From the NCBI GenBank assembly GCA_022573285.1, contig JACZUF010000020.1, positions 1 to 52,118 on the forward strand: 52,118 bases of DNA, given 5' to 3'. This document shows positions 17,149 through 25,064 of the stretch, piece by piece (within the stretch, counting starts at the first letter, position 1; each line of letters opens with the position of its first letter). The notes under the pieces were generated by a model, which was not told the DNA's origin, searched no databases, and was given only the letters and a program-made list of their open reading frames with translations. This DNA comes from Chloroflexota bacterium. GTDB taxonomy: Bacteria; Chloroflexota; Dehalococcoidia; Lucifugimonadales; UBA3495. The translations under genes and the position numbers were made by a program.

Positions 17149-17916
17149 CTAACCCAAGATGACCATGTGCACTTCTTTGGGTCCGTGGACCCCTTCCACG
17201 ATGGTCATTTCGATGTCGGCGGTGCGGCTGGGGCCCGTGATGAAGTTCAGGTAGCTGCCCATCTCGCCGCCCCGCTGATGATACTCCAGCCGCCGCAACA
17301 AGAACAGGTCGTCCAGGGACTCCAGCACCTCTTCGGGACGCACCAACGCCACGTGGACCGGCGGGACCAAGGACACCAGCCGGCTCAGCCCGCGGCGGGG
17401 CAGGATGATCAATGACCCAGTCTCGGCCAGGGCGTAATCGGCCCCCGTGATGCCGATGTCGGCTTGCCTTATCACCTCGCGCAGCGCCTCCCGGGGGTTG
17501 GCTTCGTCCCGGGCCACGGTAGTTACCTTTAGGCCCAGGTTGGCGAGCGCGGCGTCCACCGGGACTTGGTCGAAGACTGCCTGGGCGGAACGGACGATAT
17601 TGGAGACGCCGGACTCACGGGCCAGGGCCTCGATGTAGCCGATGGCCTCTTCAACCCCCGGGGCCCGGTACACCTTCCAGCCGCCCTTGGCGGCCATGTC
17701 GGTTAGTTTGTCCAAGAGCGCGGGCAGGTTTTCTTCCAGACGGCGGCGCATCTGGGTTGCCTGCTCCTCCAACTCCGCGACGCTCTCCGCCAGCCGCGGG
17801 TAGGTCTGGTCTGGCGGGCCCTCGGCGCGGCCCAAGGCTTGGCGCACGGACTGAAGGAATTCCGCTTTCGGGGTTCCCAGCGGGGAGCCGGACTCAGGAG
17901 CGGTCTCTTGGGCCAC
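17149..17916 (-). CDS. lutC: Lactate utilisation protein C (LUD domain)
   Basis: This protein is 255 residues from the GTG at 17916, which has an ideal AAAGGAG seven nt upstream; longer in-frame starts would lie deep inside lutB. It consists of an N-terminal linker and one LUD domain, with DIGITGADYALAETGSLIIL and RGLSRLVSLVPPVHVALVRPEEV, closing with TGPSRTADIEMTIVEGVHGP (the conserved end of LutC). LutABC form an iron-sulfur L-lactate dehydrogenase that passes electrons to the respiratory chain. The gene overlaps lutB by about 23 nt, consistent with coupled translation. Confidence 0.9.
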   Translation of the reverse strand: MAQETAPESGSPLGTPKAEFLQSVRQALGRAEGPPDQTYPRLAESVAELEEQATQMRRRLEENLPALLDKLTDMAAKGGWKVYRAPGVEEAIGYIEALARESGVSNIVRSAQAVFDQVPVDAALANLGLKVTTVARDEANPREALREVIRQADIGITGADYALAETGSLIILPRRGLSRLVSLVPPVHVALVRPEEVLESLDDLFLLRRLEYHQRGGEMGSYLNFITGPSRTADIEMTIVEGVHGPKEVHMVILG

Positions 17917-19375
17917 CGGACAACTCCTTTTCCCAAATTTCGTGGAAGGTCTGCTTGGGCAGAGTGGGCAGGTCTCTGGACCGGGTCCATTTCGACAGGG
18001 GCGGCAGGGGCGCATTTCTGATCCATTTCCGATCTTTGGTCAGAGGCGAGAACGGCATCACGCGCTCCAGTTTCTGGAGGAAACGCCCGAATCCAACGGC
18101 CACGCGCAACAGGCGGGGACGGCTCATCAACCCGGCGTAGAGCCGTGCCATGGTCCGTTCGATCTGGGGCGCGGAACGCTGGGATTTGTCCGGGCTCTCG
18201 GCGGTCTTCTTTCTTAGGTCTAAGAGCATCCTGGGGATGTCAATCTTGATGGGGCAGGCCTCCCGGCAGGCCCCGCAAAGACTCGAGGCCTGGGGCAGTT
18301 CTTTGGCCTTGGGCAGACCGACCAACATCGGCGAGACCACCGCGCCGATGGGGCCGGGATAGACCCAACCGTAGGCGTGGCCGCCCACCCGCTGGTAGAC
18401 CGGGCAGATGTTCAAACAGGCCCCACAGCGGATGCAGTAGAGCGACTCCCGCAAAGCCGGGTCGGCCAACAACCGGGAGCGGCCGTTGTCCACCAGGACG
18501 AGATGGAATTCCTCGGGGCCGTCCTCGTCGTCGTCTCGCCGTGGGCCGGTGATTATGCTCACGTAGCTGGTGATGCGCTGGCCGGTGGCGGAACGGGGCA
18601 GCAGCCGGAGGAAGACAGACAGGTCCTGCATGGACGGAATCACCTTCTCCATGCCGGTTATGCCGATGTGTATTCGGGGGGCTGAGGTGCAGAGACGGCC
18701 GTTGCCTTCGTTGGTGATGATCACCAGGGAGCCGGTCTCGGCCACCACGAAGTTGGCCCCGCTAATGCCCAGGTCGGCCTCCATGAACTTGTCCCGCAGC
18801 ACCGTCCGGGCCGTGGCGGCCATGTGGTAGATGTCGTCGTCGTAGGGAATCCCCAGCTTCTCGGTGAATAGCTCGGCCACGTCCTCTTTGGACTTGTGCA
18901 GCGCCGGGGCCACCAGATGGGAGGGCGTCTCGTCGGCCAGTTGGATGATGTACTCGCCCAGGTCGGTCTCGTAAACGTCCACTCCCATGGATTCCAGGAC
19001 CGGGTTCAGGCCCAGTTCCTCGGACACCATGCTCTTGCTCTTGGTGGCGACCTTGACGTTCCGGGTGCGGGCGATATGGGCGACTATCTCGTTGGCCTGG
19101 TCGGCGTCCTTGGCGAAATGAAGGTGCCCTCCGGCGGCGGTGACGTTGGTGTGGAGCAGGTCCAGGTAATAGTCCAGGTGCTCAATGGTGTGGACCTTGA
19201 TGTCCCGGGCCTCCTGCCGCCACCTATCCCACACCTCGGGAGTCACTTCCTCGATGGCGCTCAGGCGGGCCACGTCGAACCCGGAACCCACGCGGTTCAA
19301 CGCCCGTTGCAACTGGGGATTCAGCATGGCCTTGACCGACGCGGCGGAAAAATCCTGTGTCTTTATCTCGGGCAA
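17894..19375 (-). CDS. lutB: Lactate utilisation iron-sulfur protein B
   Basis: The 493-residue LutB-type protein has an N-terminal LUD domain (GISGANFVVAETGSLVIITN near 195-214, then VIPSMQDLSVFLRLLPRSAT) followed by a two-cluster ferredoxin domain: CIRCGACLNICP near 320 and CGACREACPIKIDIP near 372. The C-terminal extension rich in Arg and Pro is also usual for LutB. It carries electrons from LutA/LutC to a quinone or other acceptor at the membrane. It is the middle gene of the lutABC operon. ATG at 19375. Confidence 0.92.
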   Translation of the reverse strand: MPEIKTQDFSAASVKAMLNPQLQRALNRVGSGFDVARLSAIEEVTPEVWDRWRQEARDIKVHTIEHLDYYLDLLHTNVTAAGGHLHFAKDADQANEIVAHIARTRNVKVATKSKSMVSEELGLNPVLESMGVDVYETDLGEYIIQLADETPSHLVAPALHKSKEDVAELFTEKLGIPYDDDIYHMAATARTVLRDKFMEADLGISGANFVVAETGSLVIITNEGNGRLCTSAPRIHIGITGMEKVIPSMQDLSVFLRLLPRSATGQRITSYVSIITGPRRDDDEDGPEEFHLVLVDNGRSRLLADPALRESLYCIRCGACLNICPVYQRVGGHAYGWVYPGPIGAVVSPMLVGLPKAKELPQASSLCGACREACPIKIDIPRMLLDLRKKTAESPDKSQRSAPQIERTMARLYAGLMSRPRLLRVAVGFGRFLQKLERVMPFSPLTKDRKWIRNAPLPPLSKWTRSRDLPTLPKQTFHEIWEKELSGGPRDRS

Positions 19376-19420
19376 TGGGCTTGGTCCCCCTTGGTTTTTG
19401 GTCTCGGTTTTTAACCGAGG

Positions 19421-20173
19421 TTATTGGGAGTCGGCGTCCAGTATCTGGGCCAGGTGCCGGACCTTCACGTTCGAACCCTGACGGTTCAGCGCCCCGCCGA
19501 TGTTCATCAGGCAGCTCATGTCGCAGGACACCAAGGTTTCGGCGCCGCTGGCCTGCACGTTGGCAATCTTGTCGGCGACCATTCCCTCTGAGATGTGGGG
19601 GAATTTCACGGAGAAGGTGCCGCCGAAACCGCAGCAGACCTCCGCTCCTTCCAATTCTATCTCCTCAAGTCCCGGCACCGAGCGTAGCAGCTTATGGGGT
19701 TCTTCTTTGACACCCAGCTCCCGGAGCAGATGGCAACTGGGGTGATAGGTGGCCGTTCCTTGGTAGTTGGCCCCGCAAAGGGAGGCGTCCTCCACCTCCA
19801 GCACCTTCACCAGGAACTCGGAGAACTCGTAGGTCTTGGCGGCCAGGGCCTTGGCCTCCGTCAGCAGTTCGGGATCGTCGGCGAACAACTCCAGATAGAA
19901 GACACGCAAGGTGGCGGCGCAGGAACCCGATGGGACCACCACGTACTCGCTTTTTTCGAACTGTTCCAGAACCCGCTTGGCCAGGGTGCGGGCCTCCCGG
20001 TGGAACCCGGTGTTGTAGACGGGCTGGCCGCAGCAGGTCTGGTCTTTGGGAAAGCCCAGGTTGACCCCCAGCCGCCGCAGGACCTTGACCACGCTGACAC
20101 CGACCTCGGGATAGAACTGGTCGACGATGCAGGTGACGAACAGGTCGGCGTTGGCGACAGATGTCTGGGTCAA
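19421..20173 (-). CDS. lutA: Lactate utilisation protein A (CCG domain)
   Basis: This 250-residue cysteine-rich protein carries two CCG domains: TCCGQPVYNTGFHREA near residue 41-57 and VCCGFGGTFSVKFP near 185-199, each with the partner Cys of the CX31-38CCX34-35CX2C family (heterodisulfide-reductase type cluster binding). It is the first gene of the lut operon, 45 nt upstream of lutB. Glycolate oxidase GlcF-like or heterodisulfide reductase subunits share the domain, but the adjacent LUD proteins fix the identity. Confidence 0.92.
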   Translation of the reverse strand: MTQTSVANADLFVTCIVDQFYPEVGVSVVKVLRRLGVNLGFPKDQTCCGQPVYNTGFHREARTLAKRVLEQFEKSEYVVVPSGSCAATLRVFYLELFADDPELLTEAKALAAKTYEFSEFLVKVLEVEDASLCGANYQGTATYHPSCHLLRELGVKEEPHKLLRSVPGLEEIELEGAEVCCGFGGTFSVKFPHISEGMVADKIANVQASGAETLVSCDMSCLMNIGGALNRQGSNVKVRHLAQILDADSQ

Positions 20174-20258
20174 GGGGATTCACTCCCGTGTTCAGCTTCC
20201 GCGTTTAGCTTTCGGAAGCGTACCAGAGGGATAGACGGGTAGCAACTTCTTGGCTTTG

Positions 20259-20287
20259 TTGACACCCGCCTGGGGCGTTATTACACT
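20259..20287 (+). promoter_or_regulatory. Promoter of the FAD-dependent oxidoreductase gene
   Basis: A perfect -35 box TTGACA (20259-20264) is followed after 17 nt by TACACT (20282-20287), four of six matches to the -10 consensus. The start would be near 20294, leaving a 25-nt leader with AGAGG nine nt before the ATG at 20319. It lies in the gap shared with the divergent lutABC operon. Confidence 0.5.
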
Positions 20288-20318
20288 CGCTCCAATCTCT
20301 CTCCAGAGGCCATGACCC

Positions 20319-21449
20319 ATGCTACCCAAGACGGCGGACGTAGTGATAATCGGCGGTGGGGTGGTGGGCTGCTCCATCGCCTACCAGTTGGCCAAGCAGG
20401 GCGTGCAATGCACGGTGCTGGAGCGGAGTAGGTTCGGCGGAGGCGCGTCCGGGGCGGCGGCGGGGGTGATTTCGCCGCTTTGGCACGTGGACCCGGCGGT
20501 CGAGCCCATGTGGCGCTTGGGCATGCGCAGTCTGGAGCTCTTCCCGCCATTGGCCGCGGAGTTGTCCGCAGCCGGTATCGACCCCGAGTTCCGGCAGACC
20601 GGGGTGCTCAAGCTGGCTTTCACCGAAGACCAGGTTGACGATCTGCGCCGTAATCTGGTCTGGCAGAGCGAATTGGGGCTGGATGTGGCTTGGCTGGACC
20701 CGGCCCAAGTGGCCCAGCGGGAGCCTGAGGTCCGTCCGGCGGTCTTGGGCGGCGTGTTTTCTCCCAGGGAAGGATACGTCCGCGGCCAGCGGCTGGTCGA
20801 CTCTTTGGTTCACGCCGCGGGCCGGCTGGGCGCCCAGTTTCACCAGGGAACCGAGGTCTTGGGCCTTCGGCGCCGGGGACGCCGGGTAACCGGGGTTGAC
20901 ACGCCGGCAGGCGGAATAGACGCCGGACAGGTGGTGCTGGCCGCCGGACCGTGGAGCGGGATACCCGCCAGGTGGCTGCCGGAGGCCCAAGACCCTGATT
21001 CCCCGGCGATCCCGGTGCGGCCGGTCAAGGGAGAAAGAATCCTACTGCGAAAGCCCGGCTTCCTGCCGCGTTCACCGGTCCGAAATTTTGAAGGCTACGT
21101 GGTGCCCAGGTTGGACGGAACCGTGCTGGTGGCCGCCACGCGGGAGGAGGGCCGGTTCGACGAACTAGTAACCGCCGGCGGAGTCAGCCAACTGATTGCC
21201 GCGGCTACCCTGAGCTTCCCCAGCCTGGCCGACGCCGAATTCATCTCCGGCCGGGCCGGGGTGAGACCGGCCACCCCAGATGGCATGCCGGTGTTGGGAC
21301 CAATGCCTGAAATCGAAGGCTTCAGCATCGCGGCGGGACACGACGCCGTGGGCGTAATGCTTAGCCCCGGCACCGCCGAATTGATGGCCCAGTATCTATT
21401 GGACGGGAACGCAGCACCGTTGGAACCGTTTAGCCTTTCGCGGTTTTAA
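20319..21449 (+). CDS. FAD-dependent amino-acid oxidase family protein (ThiO/DadA-like)
   Basis: This 376-residue DAO-superfamily enzyme has the N-terminal dinucleotide motif VVIIGGGVVGCSIAYQLAKQ and an E at the end of strand 2 (TVLERS). GASGAAAGVISP is the conserved flavin-contact loop, and GRAGVRPATPDGMPVLGP and AAGHDAVGVMLSPGTAELMA form the C-terminal FAD-binding part. Glycine oxidase, sarcosine oxidase and D-amino-acid dehydrogenase all share this layout. The absence of other thi genes makes a thiamine role unlikely. It is divergent from lutABC and convergent with the ThDP enzyme gene; it may share a regulatory region with lutABC. Confidence 0.8.
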   Translation: MLPKTADVVIIGGGVVGCSIAYQLAKQGVQCTVLERSRFGGGASGAAAGVISPLWHVDPAVEPMWRLGMRSLELFPPLAAELSAAGIDPEFRQTGVLKLAFTEDQVDDLRRNLVWQSELGLDVAWLDPAQVAQREPEVRPAVLGGVFSPREGYVRGQRLVDSLVHAAGRLGAQFHQGTEVLGLRRRGRRVTGVDTPAGGIDAGQVVLAAGPWSGIPARWLPEAQDPDSPAIPVRPVKGERILLRKPGFLPRSPVRNFEGYVVPRLDGTVLVAATREEGRFDELVTAGGVSQLIAAATLSFPSLADAEFISGRAGVRPATPDGMPVLGPMPEIEGFSIAAGHDAVGVMLSPGTAELMAQYLLDGNAAPLEPFSLSRF

Positions 21450-21519
21450 ACGATCTCCGGTGAGGCTTTGTCCGCGTTGGCCCTGGTTCGATAAGTCCGA
21501 TCAAGGGTGGTTTCCCCGC

Positions 21520-23193
21520 TTAACCGGACAGGACCACGTCCAAGATTGCCACCCGGCCTTCGGCGACGGCGGCCAGGCCGTCTTTGATTGCCCCTTGCAG
21601 CCGTTTGGGGTCTTCCACCCGCTCTCCGTGGCCGCCGAAGGGGGTTACCAGTTCTTGATAGTCGGGGCCGGGTATGTGCACGCCGTGGAAGATGCCGGAC
21701 TTGGCGGCCTCACCGTCGGGATAGAAGGACAGGTGCAGCCGCTTCATGGCCGCATAGCTGGCATTGTTGAACACCACGATCATGATGGGCAGGCTGCTCT
21801 CCCTGGCCACGCCTAAAGCCTGCGTGATCGGGTTGTACAACAGCGCGCCGTCGCCCATGAGGGCCACCACCGGGCGGTCGGGAAACGCCAGTTTCGCGCC
21901 CAACGCGTTGCCAAGTCCCTGTCCCAGTCCCCCGGTGGTACGCAGGTAACTCTGGGGGTTGTCCCAGTTGATCCGGCGCAGTATCTGGGGCCGGTGGACG
22001 ATGGTCTCGTCGATGTAGACGGTGTTGGAGGGCATGGCTTCGCTCAAGGCGTTACAGAGTACGCCGGGGTCGATGGGACTGGCGTCGGCGGCCCCGTCGC
22101 TGATAGCCCGGTACTTCTCCCACACGGCCCCGTTTCCGGCGTGGCCGTTGGCCTTGACGCCATTTGACCCAACGGCCTCGGTCAACAGTTGCAGCGTGAG
22201 TGGCAGGTCGCCCTCCAGGTAATGGTCCGCTCCCAGGTCTTGGTACACCATGTAGTCTTTTAAGGGGTTCTCGTCGATGATCACCACGGTGGCGTTGGCG
22301 GGGCCGGCACTGGCCGGATACCAGGGCGCGCGGTTGCCCACCACCAAGAACAGGTCAAACTCGCCCATCCTGGCCTTCAGGTCGTAGCCGTTGTGCAGTG
22401 GGTGGCTCTTGGGGAAATTGCCGTACGAGGGCCCATCGGACTCAAAGACCGGGATGGACAGGGTCTCAGCCAGGGCCACCAAGGCGTTGAAACCCTCGGC
22501 GCTCCGCCCCGAGGAGTCGGCCACGATCACCGGGTTCTTGCTCTGGGCTATCAGGTCCGCCACGCGTGTGATGGCGGAGGACTCGGGCTGGGTCTTGGGG
22601 GCCTGGGGCTTGTTCTTGATCCCGGCGGGCGGGGTCCACTCTTCCAGCATCACTTCCATGGGGATGTTCAGGAAGGTCGGACCTTTGGGAGTGCGCTGGG
22701 CCATCTCTCCAGCGCGGCTGACAGTTTCATACAGCACCTCAGCGCTGGTAACGCGGCTGCTGAACTTGGTGATCGATTCCACCAAGCGGTTGGGCCCGCC
22801 CACGATGCTCAAGTTGCGCAGCCACTGGGGACCGGGGTCGAAGCCGTCAGCCTCGCCGTAGGTGGTTGACTCACCCGAGCAAACAAGCATGGGCACCTCG
22901 CCGTGCAGGGCGCCGTGGATGCCCATGGAACCCTGGAGCACGCCCACTCCCGCGTGAAGCAGCACCGCCTGCATCCGGCCAGTCATCTTGGTGTAGCCTT
23001 GGGCCATGGCCACCGCCAGGGTCTCATGCCAGCAGTTGATGTACTTGGGTCCGGGCTCTTCGTTGACGGCCTGCTTGGCCAAAGCCTCCCACACCGACGG
23101 CCACTCGGAGCCGGGCGAGGATATGATGTAGTCCACGTCGAGCTTGCGCAGGGCCTCGAGAATGGCGTCGCCGCCGTCTTTGCGATCAGGCAT
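21520..23193 (-). CDS. Thiamine-diphosphate-dependent decarboxylase/synthase (acetolactate-synthase superfamily)
   Basis: From the ATG at 23193 (GGAGG seven nt upstream) the protein is 557 residues with the three-domain layout of this family. The N-terminal Pyr domain has the catalytic Glu in CWHETLAVAMAQGYTKMTG, the central domain has the NPVIVADSSGRS motif, and the C-terminal PP domain carries LMGDGALLYNPITQALG and VVFNNASYAAM (ThDP-Mg motif). It resembles acetolactate synthase-like or benzoylformate-decarboxylase-like enzymes; the FAD-binding features of true acetolactate synthase are not evident. The IS1 element was inserted 67 nt before its start, right behind a TATAAT-like -10 box at 23245-23250 on the minus strand, so expression may be altered. 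Confidence 0.85.
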   Translation of the reverse strand: MPDRKDGGDAILEALRKLDVDYIISSPGSEWPSVWEALAKQAVNEEPGPKYINCWHETLAVAMAQGYTKMTGRMQAVLLHAGVGVLQGSMGIHGALHGEVPMLVCSGESTTYGEADGFDPGPQWLRNLSIVGGPNRLVESITKFSSRVTSAEVLYETVSRAGEMAQRTPKGPTFLNIPMEVMLEEWTPPAGIKNKPQAPKTQPESSAITRVADLIAQSKNPVIVADSSGRSAEGFNALVALAETLSIPVFESDGPSYGNFPKSHPLHNGYDLKARMGEFDLFLVVGNRAPWYPASAGPANATVVIIDENPLKDYMVYQDLGADHYLEGDLPLTLQLLTEAVGSNGVKANGHAGNGAVWEKYRAISDGAADASPIDPGVLCNALSEAMPSNTVYIDETIVHRPQILRRINWDNPQSYLRTTGGLGQGLGNALGAKLAFPDRPVVALMGDGALLYNPITQALGVARESSLPIMIVVFNNASYAAMKRLHLSFYPDGEAAKSGIFHGVHIPGPDYQELVTPFGGHGERVEDPKRLQGAIKDGLAAVAEGRVAILDVVLSG

Positions 23194-23252
23194 AGTGAGT
23201 CCTCCAATGGTGTGCGTGCCGGTCGGCCGGGGGGATTTTCCGCCCATTATAC

Positions 23253-23260
23253 AGATTCTG
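23253..23260 (+). repeat. Left 8-bp target-site duplication of the IS1 element
   Basis: AGATTCTG directly abuts the left terminal repeat and is repeated immediately outside the right terminal repeat at 25598-25605. The restored target would read ACAGATTCTGAGGAACC. Confidence 0.92.
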
Positions 23261-23278
23261 GGTAGTGTATTAGTTTGA
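23261..23278 (+). repeat. Left terminal inverted repeat of the IS1 element
   Basis: GGTAGTGTATTAGTTTGA, perfect over 18 bp with the right end. It contains the stop codon of the transposase gene, whose last residues Ser-Asn are encoded by the repeat itself. Confidence 0.95.
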
Positions 23279-24118
23279 ACGGTCAAGCAATCCAAGCAAT
23301 TCTTCGACGGTCCAAACATGATCAGTTAGTCCAGCCGCCATTGCCGGTGTCCGCTGATATGGCTTGCTCAGAGTCTTGTGTGGGCGGCAGAAATTATAGA
23401 ACGCGAAATGCAAAGCGATGGCGTGCATATGATTCTCAAGTTTCTTTGAAAATCCGTTGGTAAGCCTCGTAAACCGCCTCATGCTCATTCTCATGGTTAA
23501 GTTGGCGCGTTCAACAAATGACGTGGAAATGTGGGCGTTATCGGGTGATCCGGTGACTACATGGGTACTGGCTCCAAGGCACTCTGCCGGACTGTAGCGG
23601 CGTTGCCCCTCGGTCGATTGGTGCCCGTATATCTTCTGAAGCATCGCGTAGTCCACATCAGCGCCGAAAACGCCCTCTATGGCCTCTAGGTACGGCTTGT
23701 GCCCATCCGTGGTTAATTGGACGCGATTACTCAGCCGGGAGCGCAAATTCGCCATGAAATCCAAGGCATCCTCTGCGGTCCGCCCACCGACATGCCAACA
23801 CGGAATTAACTTGGTGTCGGCATCTATCGCCGTCCACGTCCAGACATCGCCGTAACCAAATTCGCCCTGGTGTTCTTTCGGTACGTTCTTGGCCTTGGAG
23901 AAGACAAAAGACCAAATTTCATCGACCTGCAACCTCTGACATGATAAGTCCCGCATGATATTATCTTGATAATCGAGGCATACGGAACCGATTTCGCAAA
24001 GCAATTTGACCACCGTATTGACGGCAACATCTGTCATACGGGCGGTCGAACGAATAGAATTACCCTCACAAAGGGCTTTAACAACCTGAGCCTGCCGATC
24101 AATCGTCAATCTATTCAT
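23270..24118 (-). CDS. IS1-family transposase (single-frame)
   Basis: The 282-residue transposase is read from one frame without the programmed frameshift of classic IS1. The N-terminal 70 residues form a helix-turn-helix of the InsA type (GNSIRSTARMTDVAVNTVVKLL), lacking the four-Cys zinc finger normally in front. The DDE triad is visible as VDEIWSF, TTDGHKPY and FVERANLTMRMSMRR, followed by LHFAFYNFCRPHKTL. The stop lies in the terminal repeat. A perfect consensus promoter ends only 9 nt before the ATG, so the mRNA should be leaderless or nearly so. Confidence 0.92.
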   Translation of the reverse strand: MNRLTIDRQAQVVKALCEGNSIRSTARMTDVAVNTVVKLLCEIGSVCLDYQDNIMRDLSCQRLQVDEIWSFVFSKAKNVPKEHQGEFGYGDVWTWTAIDADTKLIPCWHVGGRTAEDALDFMANLRSRLSNRVQLTTDGHKPYLEAIEGVFGADVDYAMLQKIYGHQSTEGQRRYSPAECLGASTHVVTGSPDNAHISTSFVERANLTMRMSMRRFTRLTNGFSKKLENHMHAIALHFAFYNFCRPHKTLSKPYQRTPAMAAGLTDHVWTVEELLGLLDRSN

Positions 24119-24127
24119 AATGACTAA

Positions 24128-24156
24128 ATTATATCTTACCGCTCAAGCATTGTCAA
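24128..24156 (-). promoter_or_regulatory. Perfect sigma-70 promoter of the transposase
   Basis: On the minus strand TTGACA (24156-24151) and TATAAT (24133-24128) are separated by exactly 17 nt, a full consensus match. Transcription should begin at about 24120-24122, two to four nt before the ATG at 24118, with no room for a Shine-Dalgarno sequence. Confidence 0.8.
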
Positions 24157-24187
24157 GCAATACACAGTCATTTAGGAGCCTATTCAT

Positions 24188-24463
24188 ATGGCAATTCTGA
24201 GACAGAACGCACGGGAATTACGCATTGTAGAGCAACTCATTGAAGACCCGATTTCAGGGTTGACGATTCAATTTGCAGTCAGCCCCGACGGCAAGACCTC
24301 ACGTCTCCGATTGTTCGGGAATCTCCCGTGTGGCAATCGAGAGTTCATATTTAATTATCTTGGGGAAGAGGCCGGTGCGGGGGTTGCCCTCACCGACCTC
24401 TGCGACTTGCCTAACGACCAGGCGGAACCCGATCATTGCAACGAGGCGGACGACCATGTGTAG
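24188..24463 (+). CDS. IS1 cargo ORF, hypothetical protein (91 aa)
   Basis: This small acidic protein of unknown function starts MAILRQNARELRIVEQLIED, contains IQFAVSPDGKTSRLRLFGN and ends in an Asp/Glu-rich tail. AGGAG stands nine nt before the ATG at 24188, unlike the leaderless neighbours. It is divergent from the transposase and convergent with the GIY-YIG gene, overlapping the latter's 3' end by 53 nt. I recognise no domain; the VSPDGKTSRLRL segment looks like a beta hairpin. An antisense relationship to the nuclease mRNA is possible through the overlap. Confidence 0.5.
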   Translation: MAILRQNARELRIVEQLIEDPISGLTIQFAVSPDGKTSRLRLFGNLPCGNREFIFNYLGEEAGAGVALTDLCDLPNDQAEPDHCNEADDHV

Positions 24464-24728
24464 CGACATGCTCTCTGTATAGTTCCAACTCTCGCGCCGC
24501 CGCATCTTCGTGAGATTCCCGGCTGTAGGTGGCGGCTTGTTTCGTACAAGGCCCCTCATCCCCTCGCTGGTGCTCTTGAAGCCTACTGCGGAGTGTCACG
24601 CCAGTGCCGGACGCGCGACCAATATAGATGGTCTCATTCCCGACAAACAGGACGTAAACCCCGTGATCTAGGGGAGCCCGATCCACGTTGGTTTTGGTGA
24701 AATCGTATCGCTTTCCAGTTACAGGCAT
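24411..24728 (-). CDS. IS1 cargo: GIY-YIG nuclease-like protein
   Basis: The 105-residue protein consists of one GIY-YIG domain: HGVYVLFVGNETIYIGRASG carries the GVY and YIG halves about ten residues apart, followed by TLRSRLQEHQRGD with the conserved Arg. The final Glu of the domain may be in RELELYREHVATHG. Stand-alone GIY-YIG proteins of this size act as nucleases in mobile DNA or repair. Carried inside an IS1 element it is unusual and might aid transposition, target choice or maintenance; this is inference. The ATG at 24728 lacks an obvious ribosome site. Confidence 0.75.
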   Translation of the reverse strand: MPVTGKRYDFTKTNVDRAPLDHGVYVLFVGNETIYIGRASGTGVTLRSRLQEHQRGDEGPCTKQAATYSRESHEDAAARELELYREHVATHGRPPRCNDRVPPGR

Positions 24729-24830
24729 TACGTTAGTCCATGTAGTAAGATACCCTGGGTAAAGAGGCTCGACCTACCGACTGCCCCACCGCCCTATCAC
24801 AAGCTATAGGGGCCTCAACCCGGTCCACAC

Positions 24831-24863
24831 AAAAAGAGGGGTCCGTCTCAAAGACGGACCCCT
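24831..24863 (-). terminator. Rho-independent terminator (minus strand)
   Basis: AGGGGTCCGTCT (24837-24848) and AGACGGACCCCT (24852-24863) form a perfect 12-bp stem with a 3-nt loop. On the minus strand the stem is followed by CTTTTTG, so it should end transcripts coming from the 88-residue ORF and shield the GIY-YIG gene. Confidence 0.75.
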
Positions 24864-24868
24864 GCTCA

Positions 24869-24897
24869 TTGACAAAGTTAGGGTACTACGCTAAACT
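24869..24897 (+). promoter_or_regulatory. Promoter of the putative IS1-borne small RNA
   Basis: TTGACA (24869-24874), a 17-nt spacer and TAAACT (24892-24897) give a strong -35 and a four-of-six -10 box on the plus strand. The small inverted repeat AACTCT/AGAGTT around the -10 and start (24894-24908) could be an operator. Confidence 0.6.
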
Positions 24898-24903
24898 CTA
24901 GGA

Positions 24904-24970
24904 GAGTTAGAACTAGAGCGGGCGCATCGTCTTCTCCAAATTAACGACCTCTCGAACAGGTCGTTTTTTT
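24904..24970 (+). ncRNA. Putative small RNA carried by the IS1 element
   Basis: A transcript starting about seven nt after the -10 box would be some 65 nt long and end in the terminator AACGACCT...AGGTCGTT with seven T's. There is no start codon plus reading frame of useful length in it. CTAGAG and neighbouring bases can pair weakly with upstream CTCTAG, leaving GCGGGCGCATCGTCTTCTCC single-stranded as a possible pairing region. Promoter and terminator are seen directly; that an RNA is made is inference. Confidence 0.5.
24943..24970 (+). terminator. Rho-independent terminator (plus strand)
   Basis: AACGACCT (24943-24950) pairs with AGGTCGTT (24958-24965) across a 7-nt loop and is followed by a T-run to 24970, the classical structure. 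No protein gene precedes it on this strand within 480 nt except the overlapping cargo ORF. Confidence 0.8.
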
Positions 24971-25064
24971 GTGCTTACCGCCAAATTCTAACATAAGAAC
25001 CTTTGTTCCAGCAAGTGTTGTGGTTTGCTGCCGTGAAATAGTCCTGGTCTACTGTATATGGTGG

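Larger units (their letters stand above)
24729..25064. other. Non-coding stretch inside the IS1 element
   Basis: No ORF with coding character is seen here. The stretch holds a minus-strand terminator (24831-24863), a plus-strand consensus-like promoter (24869-24897), a candidate short RNA (about 24904-24970) and about 90 nt of unassigned sequence up to the end of the 88-residue ORF. Confidence 0.6.

Noticed and set aside
21450..21519. Terminator between the convergent oxidase and ThDP genes
   Set aside because: No stable hairpin or T-run is seen in these 70 bases.
24904..24970. tRNA or CRISPR-like element in the IS1 interior
   Set aside because: There is no cloverleaf and no repeat-spacer pattern; the unit fits a promoter-terminator RNA better.
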